Position numbers and translations under genes: made by a program | Shown: piece by piece, positions 33,307 through 42,855 of the stretch | Layout: the number at the start of each line of letters is the position of its first letter | Position numbering within the stretch: the first letter of the stretch is position 1 | Notes under the pieces: generated by a model | The model's database searches: none | What the model saw: only the letters and a program-made list of their open reading frames with translations | What the model was told of the DNA's origin: nothing | Origin: Eggerthellaceae bacterium | GTDB taxonomy: Bacteria; Actinomycetota; Coriobacteriia; Coriobacteriales; Eggerthellaceae | DNA length: 64,000 nucleotides | NCBI GenBank assembly: GCA_009782615.1 | Contig: WRIS01000001.1 | Coordinates: forward strand, 124,001 to 188,000 | Direction of reading: 5' to 3'

Positions 33307-34584
33307 ATGATATGCGAGCATTGCGGTCATAAAAATAAAAAAAAGGCAAAATTCTGCCAAGAGTGTGGGGGCTCGCTCATTGCGGCATTCCCTGCTTTCG
33401 ATGATGAAGCTGCTGAATTTGACTTCACCCCTATTGGGGGCGAAACCGAGGCTCTTCGAGAACCACGTCCCGAAAACGCCACACCTGAACAGGATGAATA
33501 CCTGGTAGGTTCAGATTATCGTGCGCCCCAGCCAAACTGGCGCAACGGCGACACGATGGAAATGGCACCCCTTGAAGGGGATGCATCTCGCCGTGTTCAG
33601 CAATTTAGGGTGCCTGAAGAAACCGAGAAAAAAGGGCGCGGCAAACTCATCGCAATTTTGATTGCCGCAACGCTTGCCCTTGCAGGCATTGGCATTGGCG
33701 GCTATCTTTTCATGGGCGGCTCGCTTCCGCAGTTTTGGCTCGGTAGCGCACACGCGCTTCCCGATGTTGTCGGCATGAACAAAGACGCAGCGACCGAACT
33801 GCTCCTCGCGCAAGATTTCGACGTGAAAATCATGGAAGTGAAATCTGACGATGTCCCTGGTATTGTTTTGCTCATGGATCCGCGTGCGGGCAGGCGCTTG
33901 TCACCTGGCAGTGAAGTGGTGCTGCAGGTGGCAACTCCGCGTATTATCCCTGATATTATTGGGAAAACTGAAGAAGAGGCGACGGATGCCCTGACAAAAG
34001 AGGGCTTTACGAAAATCCGCACGGTTAAAGAAAAATCAAACGAAGAAGAGGGCACCGTGCTTTCGGTCGACCCGTCTGCTGGCATGGTTGCAAAAGCATC
34101 CATGACTATCACGATGGTAATTGCAGAACCTTACACAGTTCCCGATGTGGTGGGTATGGACGTTGATGATGCAGTCGCCCTCATGCAAGAAGAGGGCTAT
34201 GAGGTATCTCGCGTCGAGGTCTACTCAGATTTGCCTGAAGGAACCGTTGTTTCAACCGACCCTGAAGCAGGCGCGCAGCTCAACTCGGGTTCAACCGTCA
34301 CGCTCAATGTTGCAAAATCGCGTGCTGCCGAACTGATTGCGGCAACGCATTCCTATCTGGCAAATGTTGGCATCTTAACGGTTGGCGGCACGAACTACGA
34401 AATACTATTCCCCGACAGCGGCTACTTTGAAGTGACCTACAAGGGCGACAATACGACCGAAGCAACGCTGACGGTTATGGGTATTACCACCTTGCCTGAT
34501 GGGGAAGTGCTTCGCGGTTCTGCCAAGACGCGCGTAGTTTCCTTTGTCTGGAATGATGACAATACCCTTGCCTACGTTGCGTAG
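33307..34584 (+). CDS. Zinc-ribbon membrane protein with three PASTA domains
   Basis: The 425-residue protein begins with a zinc ribbon (MICEHCGHKN..FCQECGG), an acidic linker and a membrane helix at about 117-140. Three PASTA domains follow, starting at LPDVVGMNKDAA (near 155), IPDIIGKTEEEA (near 217) and VPDVVGMDVDDA (near 278), and then a final unrecognised beta domain. PASTA repeats bind muropeptides in PknB-type kinases, so this may be a wall sensor without its own kinase (inference). A GGGAG site fits ATG 33307. Confidence 0.87.
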   Translation: MICEHCGHKNKKKAKFCQECGGSLIAAFPAFDDEAAEFDFTPIGGETEALREPRPENATPEQDEYLVGSDYRAPQPNWRNGDTMEMAPLEGDASRRVQQFRVPEETEKKGRGKLIAILIAATLALAGIGIGGYLFMGGSLPQFWLGSAHALPDVVGMNKDAATELLLAQDFDVKIMEVKSDDVPGIVLLMDPRAGRRLSPGSEVVLQVATPRIIPDIIGKTEEEATDALTKEGFTKIRTVKEKSNEEEGTVLSVDPSAGMVAKASMTITMVIAEPYTVPDVVGMDVDDAVALMQEEGYEVSRVEVYSDLPEGTVVSTDPEAGAQLNSGSTVTLNVAKSRAAELIAATHSYLANVGILTVGGTNYEILFPDSGYFEVTYKGDNTTEATLTVMGITTLPDGEVLRGSAKTRVVSFVWNDDNTLAYVA

Positions 34585-34621
34585 CGCTCGGCGCTTGCGC
34601 ATGCTTTGCCGATAACGCCTC

Positions 34622-35410
34622 ATGGCAGCCGAAACCTATACTGCCCAGGTCATCGTTCTTCGTAAAACGAAGTTAGGCGAAAGCGACCTAATCTTAAACC
34701 TTTTAGCCAAAGACGGCTCGCAACTGCGCGTTGTTGCGAAAGGTTCGCGAAAACCAACCAACACCTTTGCAACGCGTCTCGAACTCTTTTGTGTGGCAGA
34801 AATCCTTTGCAGCAAGGGGCGCAGCTTGGATATCGTCAAAGAAGCGCGCCTGATAAGCGCTCATGAAAACCTAAGAACCAACATACACACCGCGGCAGCG
34901 GCAGCGCCTATGGCTGAATTGCTCGACAAGGTGACCGAGCGCAACCTCGCGAACCCGCGCCTGTTCGAACTCACTCAAACCGCGTTCAAGGCCCTTTGCG
35001 ACGCAAGCCCACACAAAGCAGTTTCCCTTACCGCTGCTCACCTCCTGAAAACACTTGCGCTGGTGGGGCTTAAGCCTTCCTTTGATGCCTGTTCCTTGTG
35101 CGGTTGTGACATCGACCTCGATAACGCCGATGCCCTCGTGCGGCTTTCGTATCAGGAAGGGGGCTTGCTTTGCGAAAACTGCATGAGCACCACAAAAAGC
35201 CTCAGTGCCCAAAGCGTTTTGGTACCAACGCAGATGTGTCGGTGGGCGCGGGTTTTACTCGGCTCCACCTTCGCTCAGATTCTTGATTTTGATATGGACG
35301 AAAAAAGCGCTCTCGCACTTCTTGAGTTTTGCCAAGCATGGACACAAGAACACGTCGGCTCAAGCCTGAAATCCTTGAATTTTCTTTTTACGAGTGGGTT
35401 GTTTACCTAG
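34622..35410 (+). CDS. recO: DNA repair protein RecO
   Basis: Mediator that helps load RecA with RecR. The 262-residue protein has an N-terminal OB fold (YTAQVIVLRKTKLGESDLILNLLAKDG), a helical middle, and a zinc site CSLCG ... CENC near residues 158-188. No ribosome-binding site is visible at ATG 34622, and GATAAC lies 8 bases upstream, so a leaderless start is possible but weak. The order era-(PASTA)-recO keeps the common era-recO neighbourhood. Confidence 0.93.
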   Translation: MAAETYTAQVIVLRKTKLGESDLILNLLAKDGSQLRVVAKGSRKPTNTFATRLELFCVAEILCSKGRSLDIVKEARLISAHENLRTNIHTAAAAAPMAELLDKVTERNLANPRLFELTQTAFKALCDASPHKAVSLTAAHLLKTLALVGLKPSFDACSLCGCDIDLDNADALVRLSYQEGGLLCENCMSTTKSLSAQSVLVPTQMCRWARVLLGSTFAQILDFDMDEKSALALLEFCQAWTQEHVGSSLKSLNFLFTSGLFT

Positions 35411-35416
35411 CCTCAA

Positions 35417-35668
35417 CTAGCTAGATTTTTCCGCCGCTTCTCGCAGGCCCTTTACCAGCTGGTCGGGACAAGAAGTTGCCCGCGAGCCGCAAGTCATCCC
35501 TTCAAGCGTGCTCGTAACCTCATCAACAGTTTTCCCTGCTATGAGCTTTGAAATCGCTTTGAGGTTGCCGTTACAACCACCTTCAAATTCTACTTTTTTG
35601 ACGATGTTGCCGTCCACCTCAATGTTGATTACGCGCGAACAGACGCCTTCGGTCCGATAGATGTACAT
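35417..35668 (-). CDS. TSCPD domain protein (TIGR03905-like)
   Basis: Small 83-residue protein with four conserved cysteines (GVCSR, GGCNGN, MTCGSR, TSCPD). The last motif names the TSCPD domain, also found at the end of some B12-dependent ribonucleotide reductases. The stand-alone family has no proven function; metal or cluster binding is likely. ATG 35668 has ACAAGGAGATTC in front, much better than the longer frame to 35701. It is convergent with recO, 6 bases apart. Confidence 0.85.
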   Translation of the reverse strand: MYIYRTEGVCSRVINIEVDGNIVKKVEFEGGCNGNLKAISKLIAGKTVDEVTSTLEGMTCGSRATSCPDQLVKGLREAAEKSS

Positions 35669-35734
35669 GAATCTCCTTGTTTCAATACTGTTGTGTGCCA
35701 TTCTATCACTTGCACATCTTATGCAAACACACGC

Positions 35735-35763
35735 TTGCTTCGCGTTCGCAAAACCCCTATACT
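35735..35763 (+). promoter_or_regulatory. Promoter of rpsO
   Basis: TTGCTT (35735-35740), 17-base spacer, TATACT (35758-35763). The leader of about 118 bases to the rpsO start contains paired arms (GTGCA/TGCAC around 35853-35867) close to the start codon. That could serve S15 autoregulation as in other bacteria (inference). Confidence 0.65.
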
Positions 35764-35887
35764 ATGCAGGTTGTTAAAACGCAGAAATGCAACTACTTCC
35801 TCCTTGGTTATTATGCTCCACCGCTTATATACCCAGAAGGAAGCCCATAGAAGGTGCACGTGATGCACAGTTTTGAAAGGTGGAAGA

Positions 35888-36175
35888 ATGGCTAACAAAT
35901 ATAGCATTACTAAAGAACGCACGGCAGAACTTATCAAGGAATTCGGCAAGGGTGGAAGTGATTCGGGTAGCGCTGAAGTCCAGGTAGCGATTTTGTCGGA
36001 GCGCATTAGAAATCTCACGGAACATCTCAAGATTCACAAGAAAGACCATCACACCCGTCGTGGGCTGTTGATGTTAGTTGGTAAGCGCCGCCGTTTGTTG
36101 GTCTACATTAAGAATCGCGATATCGAAGAGTATCGTGCTCTCATCAAGAAAATCGGCATCCGCGACAACATTTAG
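35888..36175 (+). CDS. rpsO: Ribosomal protein S15
   Basis: Primary 16S rRNA-binding protein of the 30S platform. The 95-residue protein has the standard [35 protein letters not shown] core near residues 32-66 and [10 protein letters not shown]. It is about six residues longer than usual at the C-terminus. The ATG at 35888 matches the family start; an upstream in-frame start at 35873 would overlap the AGGTGG ribosome-binding site. It is followed by a terminator and then pnp, the usual pair. Confidence 0.96.
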   Translation: MANKYSITKERTAELIKEFGKGGSDSGSAEVQVAILSERIRNLTEHLKIHKKDHHTRRGLLMLVGKRRRLLVYIKNRDIEEYRALIKKIGIRDNI

Positions 36176-36182
36176 ACGCAAC

Positions 36183-36204
36183 AACCCGCGAAAGCGGGTT
36201 TTTG
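36183..36204 (+). terminator. Rho-independent terminator after rpsO
   Basis: AACCCGC, GAAA tetraloop, GCGGGTT, then TTTG. It lies 8 bases after the rpsO stop and before pnp. As in E. coli, partial read-through into pnp is possible. Confidence 0.85.
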
Positions 36205-36322
36205 TCTTTCGGTCGAAAGTGTGGGGGCACTTTTGCTCGGGGCACGCATGAAGATAAGTAGTGTTGTGCCAAAGACGCTTTTGCACAATGAGGTGCCAAA
36301 GAAAAAAGGAAGAAAGAATATT

Positions 36323-38560
36323 ATGGAAAAGATTGTTGAATCATTTGAAGTTTTCGGTAAAGAATACCGATTCGAAACAGGGGAACTGGCAAAACAGGCA
36401 ACAGGTGCCGTGTTGGTCACCCAAGGGGACACAACAGTGCTCGTAACCGCTGTTGTTTCCAAAGAACAAAAAAGCTACGACTTCTTTCCGCTGACGGTTG
36501 ACTTCATCGAAAAGATGTATGCGGTTGGCCGTATTCCTGGCGGATATTTGAAGCGGGAAAGCCGTCCCAGTGACAAAGGAACGCTCACCGCGCGCATGAT
36601 AGACCGTCCCATTCGCCCTGGTTTTGCTGATGGTTTTAAGCAAGAAGTCCATGTGGTGGCAACGACGTTGGTGGTTGATGGACAAAACCCGCCTGATTGC
36701 ATCTGTGTTGGTGGCGCTTCAGCTGCACTCCTTGCAGGTGGTGCACCGTTTGACGGACCAGCAGCTTGTGTTCGCGTGGGGCGCGACAAAGAAACCAAGG
36801 AATTCATGATCAACCCCACCTATGCAGAAATGGAAAATTCCGATCTTGAACTCACCATTGCGGGCACGACCGAATACATTTCGATGGTCGAAGCAGGGGC
36901 TGATGAAGTTTCAGAAGACGATATGCTTGCTGCCATGACCTTTGGGCAAGAAGCGATCGCGATATTTTGCGAAAAGCAATCCGCCTTCATCGCAAAGATT
37001 GCTCCCGAGCCCAAAGAATATCCCGTAAAAACAATTGAGCCTGAAGTAACTGCGCGTATCAACGGGTTTTTTGACCAAATGTCAGCAGCCTTGAAAGATG
37101 CCGACAAAGCCTCTCGTCTTGAAAAAGTGAGCGAACTTAAAACCACTATCAAGGAAAACGAATTCAGCGAAGATGAGCGCGCCCTTTGGGAAAGCGATAT
37201 TTCCGCAGAACTGAAAGCCCTTGAAAAACACGCGATGCGCACCATGGTTATCGAAACCCAAGAACGCGCCGACGGACGCAGCCCCGAAGAAATTCGCCCA
37301 CTCTACATCGTGCCTGGTTATCTGAATAGGGTTCACGGCTCAGGGCTTTTCCAGCGCGGACAAACGCAGGCTTTATCGGTCGTGACGCTGGGTATGCTCA
37401 ACGAATGGCAGCGCCTTGACACCATCGACCCTCTTGAGGGCAAGCGCTATATGCACCAGTACAACTTCCCGCCGTATTGCACGGGCGAAGTTGGTCGCAT
37501 GGGTGCCCCGAAGCGGCGCGAAATTGGTCACGGTGCTCTTGCAGAACGTGCTCTTATCCCCGTGCTCCCTGACGAAAATGAATTCCCTTACGCCATTCGC
37601 GTAGTTTCAGAAGTGTTAGAGTCGAATGGTTCTTCTTCGATGGCTTCCACCTGCGGCTCAACCTTGTCGCTGATGGACGCGGGCGTGCCTATCAAGCGTC
37701 CCGTATCGGGCATTGCCATGGGTCTTATCAAGGAAGGCGATGATGTCGTCATCCTTTCCGATATCCAAGGTCTCGAAGATTTCCTCGGTGACATGGACTT
37801 TAAGGTCTGCGGAACCGAACGCGGCATCACGGCACTTCAGATGGATAACAAGGCACGGGGACTTTCACTTGACATCCTCAAACGTGCGCTTGCACAGGCA
37901 AAAGAAGGACGCAGCCACATCTTGAACGCGATGCTTGAAACCATCGATTCGCCGCGCGAAGAACTTTCTCCCTTTGCTCCGCGCATCGAAACCGTGCATA
38001 TTCCTGTTGACAAAATCCGTGAAGTTATCGGAACGGGCGGCAAGGTTATCCGCAGCATCCAAGAAGAAACGGGTGCCACGATTGAAATCCAAGAAGACGG
38101 AACCGTGCACATTGCCTCAATTGAGGGCGCTGCTGGTGAAGCCGCAAAAGCTATGGTGCTTGCCATCGTTAAAGAGCCCGAAGTAAATGAAATCTATGAT
38201 GGTGAAGTTGTTGGTATCAAGGATTTCGGCGCCTTCATTAAGCTTACCCCGAGCAAAGACGGGCTTTTGCACATCTCGCGCATGGCAAACGGACGTGTTG
38301 CTCGCGTTGAGGACGTGTTGGGGCTCGGAGACATCGTCAAGGTTCAGGTAATCGAAGTGGCTGACACGGGAAAGATTTCTCTTGACCGCGTTGACAAGCC
38401 CGATGCCCCCGAACCTAAAGAGGGCGATGCGCGCTCGTTTGAGAAAAAGGAACGCAGCGGTGGTTATTCACGCGGGGATAGGTCAGACCGCGGGGATCGC
38501 GGCAACAATCGCGGCGGCGACGGAAAAGACAGCCGTACTCCTCGTCGACGCAGGGACTAA
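36323..38560 (+). CDS. pnp: Polyribonucleotide nucleotidyltransferase
   Basis: Phosphorolytic 3'-5' exoribonuclease. The 745-residue protein has two RNase PH domains (DRPIRPGF near residue 94; MASTCGSTLSLMDAGVPI near 444), a KH domain (VIGTGGKVIRSIQEETGA near 567) and an S1 domain (GEVVGIKDFGAFIKL near 628). A Arg/Gly/Asp-rich tail with repeated RSDRGDRG-type sequence ends it. ATG 36323 gives the normal N-terminus; the frame upstream to 36221 covers the rpsO terminator region and is not supported. Confidence 0.97.
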   Translation: MEKIVESFEVFGKEYRFETGELAKQATGAVLVTQGDTTVLVTAVVSKEQKSYDFFPLTVDFIEKMYAVGRIPGGYLKRESRPSDKGTLTARMIDRPIRPGFADGFKQEVHVVATTLVVDGQNPPDCICVGGASAALLAGGAPFDGPAACVRVGRDKETKEFMINPTYAEMENSDLELTIAGTTEYISMVEAGADEVSEDDMLAAMTFGQEAIAIFCEKQSAFIAKIAPEPKEYPVKTIEPEVTARINGFFDQMSAALKDADKASRLEKVSELKTTIKENEFSEDERALWESDISAELKALEKHAMRTMVIETQERADGRSPEEIRPLYIVPGYLNRVHGSGLFQRGQTQALSVVTLGMLNEWQRLDTIDPLEGKRYMHQYNFPPYCTGEVGRMGAPKRREIGHGALAERALIPVLPDENEFPYAIRVVSEVLESNGSSSMASTCGSTLSLMDAGVPIKRPVSGIAMGLIKEGDDVVILSDIQGLEDFLGDMDFKVCGTERGITALQMDNKARGLSLDILKRALAQAKEGRSHILNAMLETIDSPREELSPFAPRIETVHIPVDKIREVIGTGGKVIRSIQEETGATIEIQEDGTVHIASIEGAAGEAAKAMVLAIVKEPEVNEIYDGEVVGIKDFGAFIKLTPSKDGLLHISRMANGRVARVEDVLGLGDIVKVQVIEVADTGKISLDRVDKPDAPEPKEGDARSFEKKERSGGYSRGDRSDRGDRGNNRGGDGKDSRTPRRRRD

Positions 38561-38580
38561 ATATTTTTTAAGCATAGTTT

Positions 38581-38609
38581 CGCGGCGCGTTGCATTGAAG
38601 CGTGCCGCG
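38581..38609. other. GC-rich hairpin between pnp and dapB
   Basis: CGCGGCGCG (38581-38589) pairs with CGTGCCGCG (38601-38609), nine pairs with one G-T, loop of 11. No T run follows; T6 lies upstream at 38565. It may stabilise the pnp 3' end or act as a weak terminator. Confidence 0.5.
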
Positions 38610-38635
38610 CTGAAAGATAAAGGGCGGAGGTAGCC

Positions 38636-39412
38636 ATGATAAAAGTTGCAGTAAACGGATGCGTCGGACGTATGGGGCAAGCTGTTGTTGAAGCGGTTTT
38701 AGCAAGCGAGGATATGGAATTGGTATGCGGTATCGACCCGCATGCCGATGCTCGTGTTTCGGCGGCTACCTATCCTGTGTATGAAAATCTTGAAGCTGGG
38801 CTTGCTGCTTCAGAGTTTGACGTTGTTGTCGACTTCACTCAGCCTGATGTGGTGGCAGAGAGCATTTCGGTGGCGCTTAGGGCAGGGAAGAATTGCGTAG
38901 TAGGAACAACGGGACTTTCGCCTGAAGCCCTCGAAGAACTCGCCACGCAAGCCACTGGTGATGCCTGCTTGTTTTATGCGCCCAACTTCACCACGGGAGC
39001 CGTGTTGATGATGGAATTCGCGCGGGTGGCTTCCCCTTATTTTCCTGAAGCTGAAGTCATCGAATTTCACCACTGCAATAAAAAGGATGCCCCCAGTGGC
39101 ACCGCCATGCATACCGCACAAGTGATTGCCGACGCGCGTGATTTTGTAAGCAGCGCACCTGGCACAGAAACCGAAATCGAAGGTGCGGCAGGTGCTCGTG
39201 GAGCGCTTGTTAGTGGCGTGCCCGTTCACGCGGTGCGCTCGATGGGCTTTGTTGCCTCCCAGGAAGTTATCTTTGGCTCCCTGGGGCAAACTCTGACGAT
39301 TCGCCATGATTCTTGGGATAGAAGTTCGTACATGCCTGGTGTCCTTTTAGGGATAAGAAGTGTTCTTAACCGAAATGGTCTTATTATTGGGCTGGAAAAC
39401 TTTATGATGTAG
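38636..39412 (+). CDS. dapB: 4-hydroxy-tetrahydrodipicolinate reductase
   Basis: NAD(P)H-dependent enzyme of the lysine/diaminopimelate pathway. The 258-residue protein has the Rossmann start VAVNGCVGRMGQAVVEAV, VVGTTGLSPE near residue 84, FAPNFTTG-like YAPNFTTGAVLMM near 109, and the catalytic EFHHCNKKDAPSGTA near 139. GGAGGTAGCC precedes ATG 38636. It is followed by dapA after 80 bases; the pair makes dihydrodipicolinate and reduces it. Confidence 0.96.
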   Translation: MIKVAVNGCVGRMGQAVVEAVLASEDMELVCGIDPHADARVSAATYPVYENLEAGLAASEFDVVVDFTQPDVVAESISVALRAGKNCVVGTTGLSPEALEELATQATGDACLFYAPNFTTGAVLMMEFARVASPYFPEAEVIEFHHCNKKDAPSGTAMHTAQVIADARDFVSSAPGTETEIEGAAGARGALVSGVPVHAVRSMGFVASQEVIFGSLGQTLTIRHDSWDRSSYMPGVLLGIRSVLNRNGLIIGLENFMM

Positions 39413-39492
39413 GGGACATGATTTTGTCCCGCAAGAACGCAGCACAATAAACGAACATGACAGTGAAACGAAGCATCGATAAGGAGGAGCAC

Positions 39493-40392
39493 ATGTCAGC
39501 TGAAAAAAATCTCATATTTGGGCGCATGATGCCCGCGATGGTCACTCCCTTCGATTCCGACCTTGAGCTCGACCTCAACCGCGCACAAGAACTTGCCGTG
39601 CGTCTCGTTGATGGTGGCAGTGATTCTTTGATGATAAACGGAACAACGGGGGAAAGCCCCACCGTTTTTTATCCACAAAAGATAGAACTTTTCCGTGCCA
39701 TAATTGAAGCAGTGGGCGACCGCGTTCCTGTGCTTGCTAACGTGGGCGACAACTGCACCGCAGACACCATCAAGTTCGCCTGTGAGGTCGAAAAGTTGGG
39801 TGTGGACGGTTTGATGTTGGTGGTTCCTTACTACAATAAACCGCCGCAAGAAGGGCTCTATCAGCACTTTAAGACAATCGCGGGTGCGGTTGAGCTGCCG
39901 ATAATTATGTATAACATCCCTGGGCGTTGCGTTATTAACATGGAAGCGCAAACCACGCTTCGCCTTGCGCATGACGTTGAAAACATCGTTGCCATTAAAG
40001 AAGCGTCGGGCGACATGAGCCAAATCCAAAAGATAATTGACGAAGCCCCCGATGATTTCATGGTATTTTCAGGGGATGACGAAGTAGTATTTGAAATAAT
40101 GAAACGGGGAGGAACTGGGGTCATTTCGACCATCGGCAACGTTGCTCCCCAACGAATAAAAGAAATAGTTGAGCTTTGCGCGGCGGGAGATTTCGACCGC
40201 GCGTGGGAAGCTCATGTGGCGTTGCAGCCGTTGATGAAGGAACTTTTCGTGACCGCAAACCCGATTTTGGTAAAGGAATCCTTGAAGTTAGCAGGATTTT
40301 CGGTCGGGGGAGTACGCCTTCCTTTGGTGGATGCAACACCTGAACAGTCCGCACACTTAGCGCAGGTTATGCGCGAGGTCGGGGTGTTATAG
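39493..40392 (+). CDS. dapA: 4-hydroxy-tetrahydrodipicolinate synthase
   Basis: Condenses pyruvate and aspartate semialdehyde. The 299-residue protein has the substrate loop NGTTGESPT near residue 49, the Tyr of PYYNKPPQEGLYQHF near 113, YNIPGRC near 139 and the Schiff-base Lys in VAIKEASGDM near 168. AAGGAGG six bases upstream fixes ATG 39493; the frame upstream to 39457 is not used. Together with dapB, and with dapF and dapL further on, it gives most of the aminotransferase branch of DAP synthesis. Confidence 0.96.
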   Translation: MSAEKNLIFGRMMPAMVTPFDSDLELDLNRAQELAVRLVDGGSDSLMINGTTGESPTVFYPQKIELFRAIIEAVGDRVPVLANVGDNCTADTIKFACEVEKLGVDGLMLVVPYYNKPPQEGLYQHFKTIAGAVELPIIMYNIPGRCVINMEAQTTLRLAHDVENIVAIKEASGDMSQIQKIIDEAPDDFMVFSGDDEVVFEIMKRGGTGVISTIGNVAPQRIKEIVELCAAGDFDRAWEAHVALQPLMKELFVTANPILVKESLKLAGFSVGGVRLPLVDATPEQSAHLAQVMREVGVL

Positions 40393-40417
40393 TAAAGCGA
40401 TAGATTAAAGGATTTAT

Positions 40418-42280
40418 ATGGAACAAAACAATACTCGCAACAATCGCGAGCAAAGAGGTGCGCGTAACAATAGAAACACGCGCTCATTCAAACACGTTGA
40501 GCTTCAGCGGGAACGCCCGCATTTGACGCGCGGGGAAAACCAAGCCCAAACCAACGAGAAAAGCAAAACTAATAACCGTCCTGCACAAAAACCGCGCCAG
40601 GACTTCAATTCTGCGAAGAAAGACCCAAACGCCTTGCTGAGGATTATTCCCTTAGGTGGGCTTGATGGCATCGGCAAGAACATGACCGTCATCGAATGTG
40701 CGGGCGACATGATAATAGATGATGCGGGTTTGATGTTTCCCGATGACGATCATCCTGGCATCGACCTTATCCTGCCCGATTACACCTATATACTTGAGCA
40801 TGCCGATAAGCTGCGCGGTATCGTTATTACGCACGGTCATGAGGACCACACAGGAGCCTTGCCCTATCTTTTGAAGGATTTAGACAGACAGATACCCATT
40901 TATGCGACCAAGCTGACCTTGGGGCTTATCGAAGGAAAACTTGCCGAGCACAAGGTTAAAAATGCGAAGCTGGTTGAAATAAAATCAGGACAGAAGGTTA
41001 AACTGGGATGTTTCGGCGTAGAATTTTTTGCCGTCAACCATTCGATTCCTGGTGCGGTCGGGGTATTTTTCCAAAGTCCTGCAGGCAATGTTTTGCACAC
41101 AGGTGACTTCAAGCTTGACCAAACGCCGATTGATGGCGTGCATACCGATTTCGCGGCTCTGTCGCGTTTCGCAAAAATCGGCGTTGACTTGATGATGTCT
41201 GACTCGACTAATGCGCTTAACAAGAATTTCACGCCCTCAGAAGCTGAGGTGGGAAAGGCGCTGCGCAAAATCATTGAAGGGTCGAGTCAAAAGGTTATAA
41301 TCGCTTCTTTCGCCAGTCACATCCATCGCATGCAGCAGATATGCGACGCGGCGGTTGCCAGCGGGCGCAAGGTAGTGGTAACGGGTCGCTCGATGATACA
41401 AAACACCGACATTGCTCGCAAGTTGGGGTATTTGAAGGTCAACGATTCCGATTTGATTGACGCTTATGAAATAAAAGGAACGGCTCCGAACAAAATCGTG
41501 GTCATGTGTACTGGTTCACAGGGCGAACCACTCTCAGCCCTTGCGCGTCTTGCCAACGATGAACACCGCACCATCGACATTTACGAAGGGGACACCGTCA
41601 TCATATCGGCAACGCCCGTTCCTGGAAATGAAAAAGCGGTGACGCGCGTTATCAATTCACTGGCGAAGGTGGGCGCCGACGTCTACGACAAATCACGCGC
41701 AATGGTGCATGTTTCAGGGCACGCGAGTGCTGAAGAACTGAAGCTGATGCTTTCTTTGGTACAACCTCGCGCCTTTTTGCCCGTTCATGGCGAACTGGTG
41801 CACCTGCGGGCGCACGCAAAACTCGCAACGGCTGTTGGCGTTCCGAAGAAGAATGTCTTTATCTGCGACAATGGGGAAACGATTGAGCTTTCTACCAAAG
41901 GCGTGAAGCGGGGCGAACATGTTCAAAGCGGTATCGTCTTTGTTGATGGCTTGAGTGTGGGGGATACGTCTCAAGGCGTTTTGGATGAGCGCACGGCACT
42001 CAGTTCACAAGGCGTTGCAACGGTTGCTGCGGCGGTATCAACCAAACAGAAGTCTTTGGTAAGCACGGTTTCCATTGAAATGCACGGTATTGCAGGTGGG
42101 GATGACAAGGGCTTGCACAATGATGTGGTCTATCATGTGTCGGCGGCGCTGCGCAAGGCACTTGAGCGCGGCTCGCGTGGCAGCGAACTGAACAAGGTGA
42201 GCAAGTCAACCTTGCTTTCAATTCTTTGGGAGCGCACCAAACAACGCCCCATGGTTATCTTAAACATCATAGAAGTATAA
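40418..42280 (+). CDS. rnj: Ribonuclease J
   Basis: Metallo-beta-lactamase/beta-CASP ribonuclease with endo- and 5'-3' exo-activity. The 620-residue protein has THGHEDHTGALPYLL near residue 145, the His in HTGDFKLD near 229, DSTNA near 265, and the beta-CASP part with CTGSQGEPLSAL near 366 and HVSGHAS near 430. The first 70 residues are Asn/Arg/Gln-rich and disordered, an addition seen in actinobacterial RNase J. An AAAGGA site precedes ATG 40418. dapA-rnj-ftsK order is typical of Actinomycetota. Confidence 0.96.
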   Translation: MEQNNTRNNREQRGARNNRNTRSFKHVELQRERPHLTRGENQAQTNEKSKTNNRPAQKPRQDFNSAKKDPNALLRIIPLGGLDGIGKNMTVIECAGDMIIDDAGLMFPDDDHPGIDLILPDYTYILEHADKLRGIVITHGHEDHTGALPYLLKDLDRQIPIYATKLTLGLIEGKLAEHKVKNAKLVEIKSGQKVKLGCFGVEFFAVNHSIPGAVGVFFQSPAGNVLHTGDFKLDQTPIDGVHTDFAALSRFAKIGVDLMMSDSTNALNKNFTPSEAEVGKALRKIIEGSSQKVIIASFASHIHRMQQICDAAVASGRKVVVTGRSMIQNTDIARKLGYLKVNDSDLIDAYEIKGTAPNKIVVMCTGSQGEPLSALARLANDEHRTIDIYEGDTVIISATPVPGNEKAVTRVINSLAKVGADVYDKSRAMVHVSGHASAEELKLMLSLVQPRAFLPVHGELVHLRAHAKLATAVGVPKKNVFICDNGETIELSTKGVKRGEHVQSGIVFVDGLSVGDTSQGVLDERTALSSQGVATVAAAVSTKQKSLVSTVSIEMHGIAGGDDKGLHNDVVYHVSAALRKALERGSRGSELNKVSKSTLLSILWERTKQRPMVILNIIEV

Positions 42281-42303
42281 AATCACAGACGAGAGGTGCT
42301 TTC

Positions 42304-42732
42304 ATGAAGCTCAAAGCGATAAAAACGATACGGGTTGGGTTGTGCGTTTTCTTACTTTTATTTGCTTGTATCGGGGCAGGGTGCACACAAGCAAAAGACC
42401 TCGATAAATCAACTCCTGCTTCTGCGTCTGACCCCATAGTTGGAACCTGGAAATTGGTCGGTGCAACAATTGACGGTAGCCGCATGACCGTGGACGAATA
42501 TCAGGCAGTAACGGGGAACCTGAAAGTCACCGTCATGGAGTTTTTCGATGATGGCGTGGCATACATAGACAATTTGGGTAGAGGATCAGGGGTGGTTGAA
42601 TGGAAAGCTGTCGAAGATGGCTCCACCTACATACTCACCGATGAGACTGGTGGGATCCTAGAGATTAAGTTCGTGAACGGTCAACTCGACCTCACCGTTG
42701 AGACGGTCAGCCTCTTTCTCGAAAAAACATAG
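42304..42732 (+). CDS. Lipocalin-like lipoprotein
   Basis: The 142-residue protein has a signal peptide with lipobox GAGC (Cys near residue 27), then a single lipocalin-like domain (IVGTWKLVGATIDG ... VTVMEFFDDGVAYIDN ... YILTDETGGILEIKFVNGQLDL). Function unknown; proteins of this shape are often attached to the outer face of the membrane and may bind small ligands. The C-terminal domain of the zinc-ribbon protein at 23946 has the same GSWK/GTWK start. GAGAGGTG precedes ATG 42304; the frame upstream to 42226 runs inside rnj. Confidence 0.8.
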   Translation: MKLKAIKTIRVGLCVFLLLFACIGAGCTQAKDLDKSTPASASDPIVGTWKLVGATIDGSRMTVDEYQAVTGNLKVTVMEFFDDGVAYIDNLGRGSGVVEWKAVEDGSTYILTDETGGILEIKFVNGQLDLTVETVSLFLEKT

Positions 42733-42855
42733 CTCCTAGCACCGTCCCTTTTCCTCATTGCATCCGCGATAAGCGCCATTTGTGGCAACATCGTCATTGG
42801 GGGCTATGTTAGCATGTTATTCCATACTGCTTCTCTGTGGACAAAGGAGGACAAG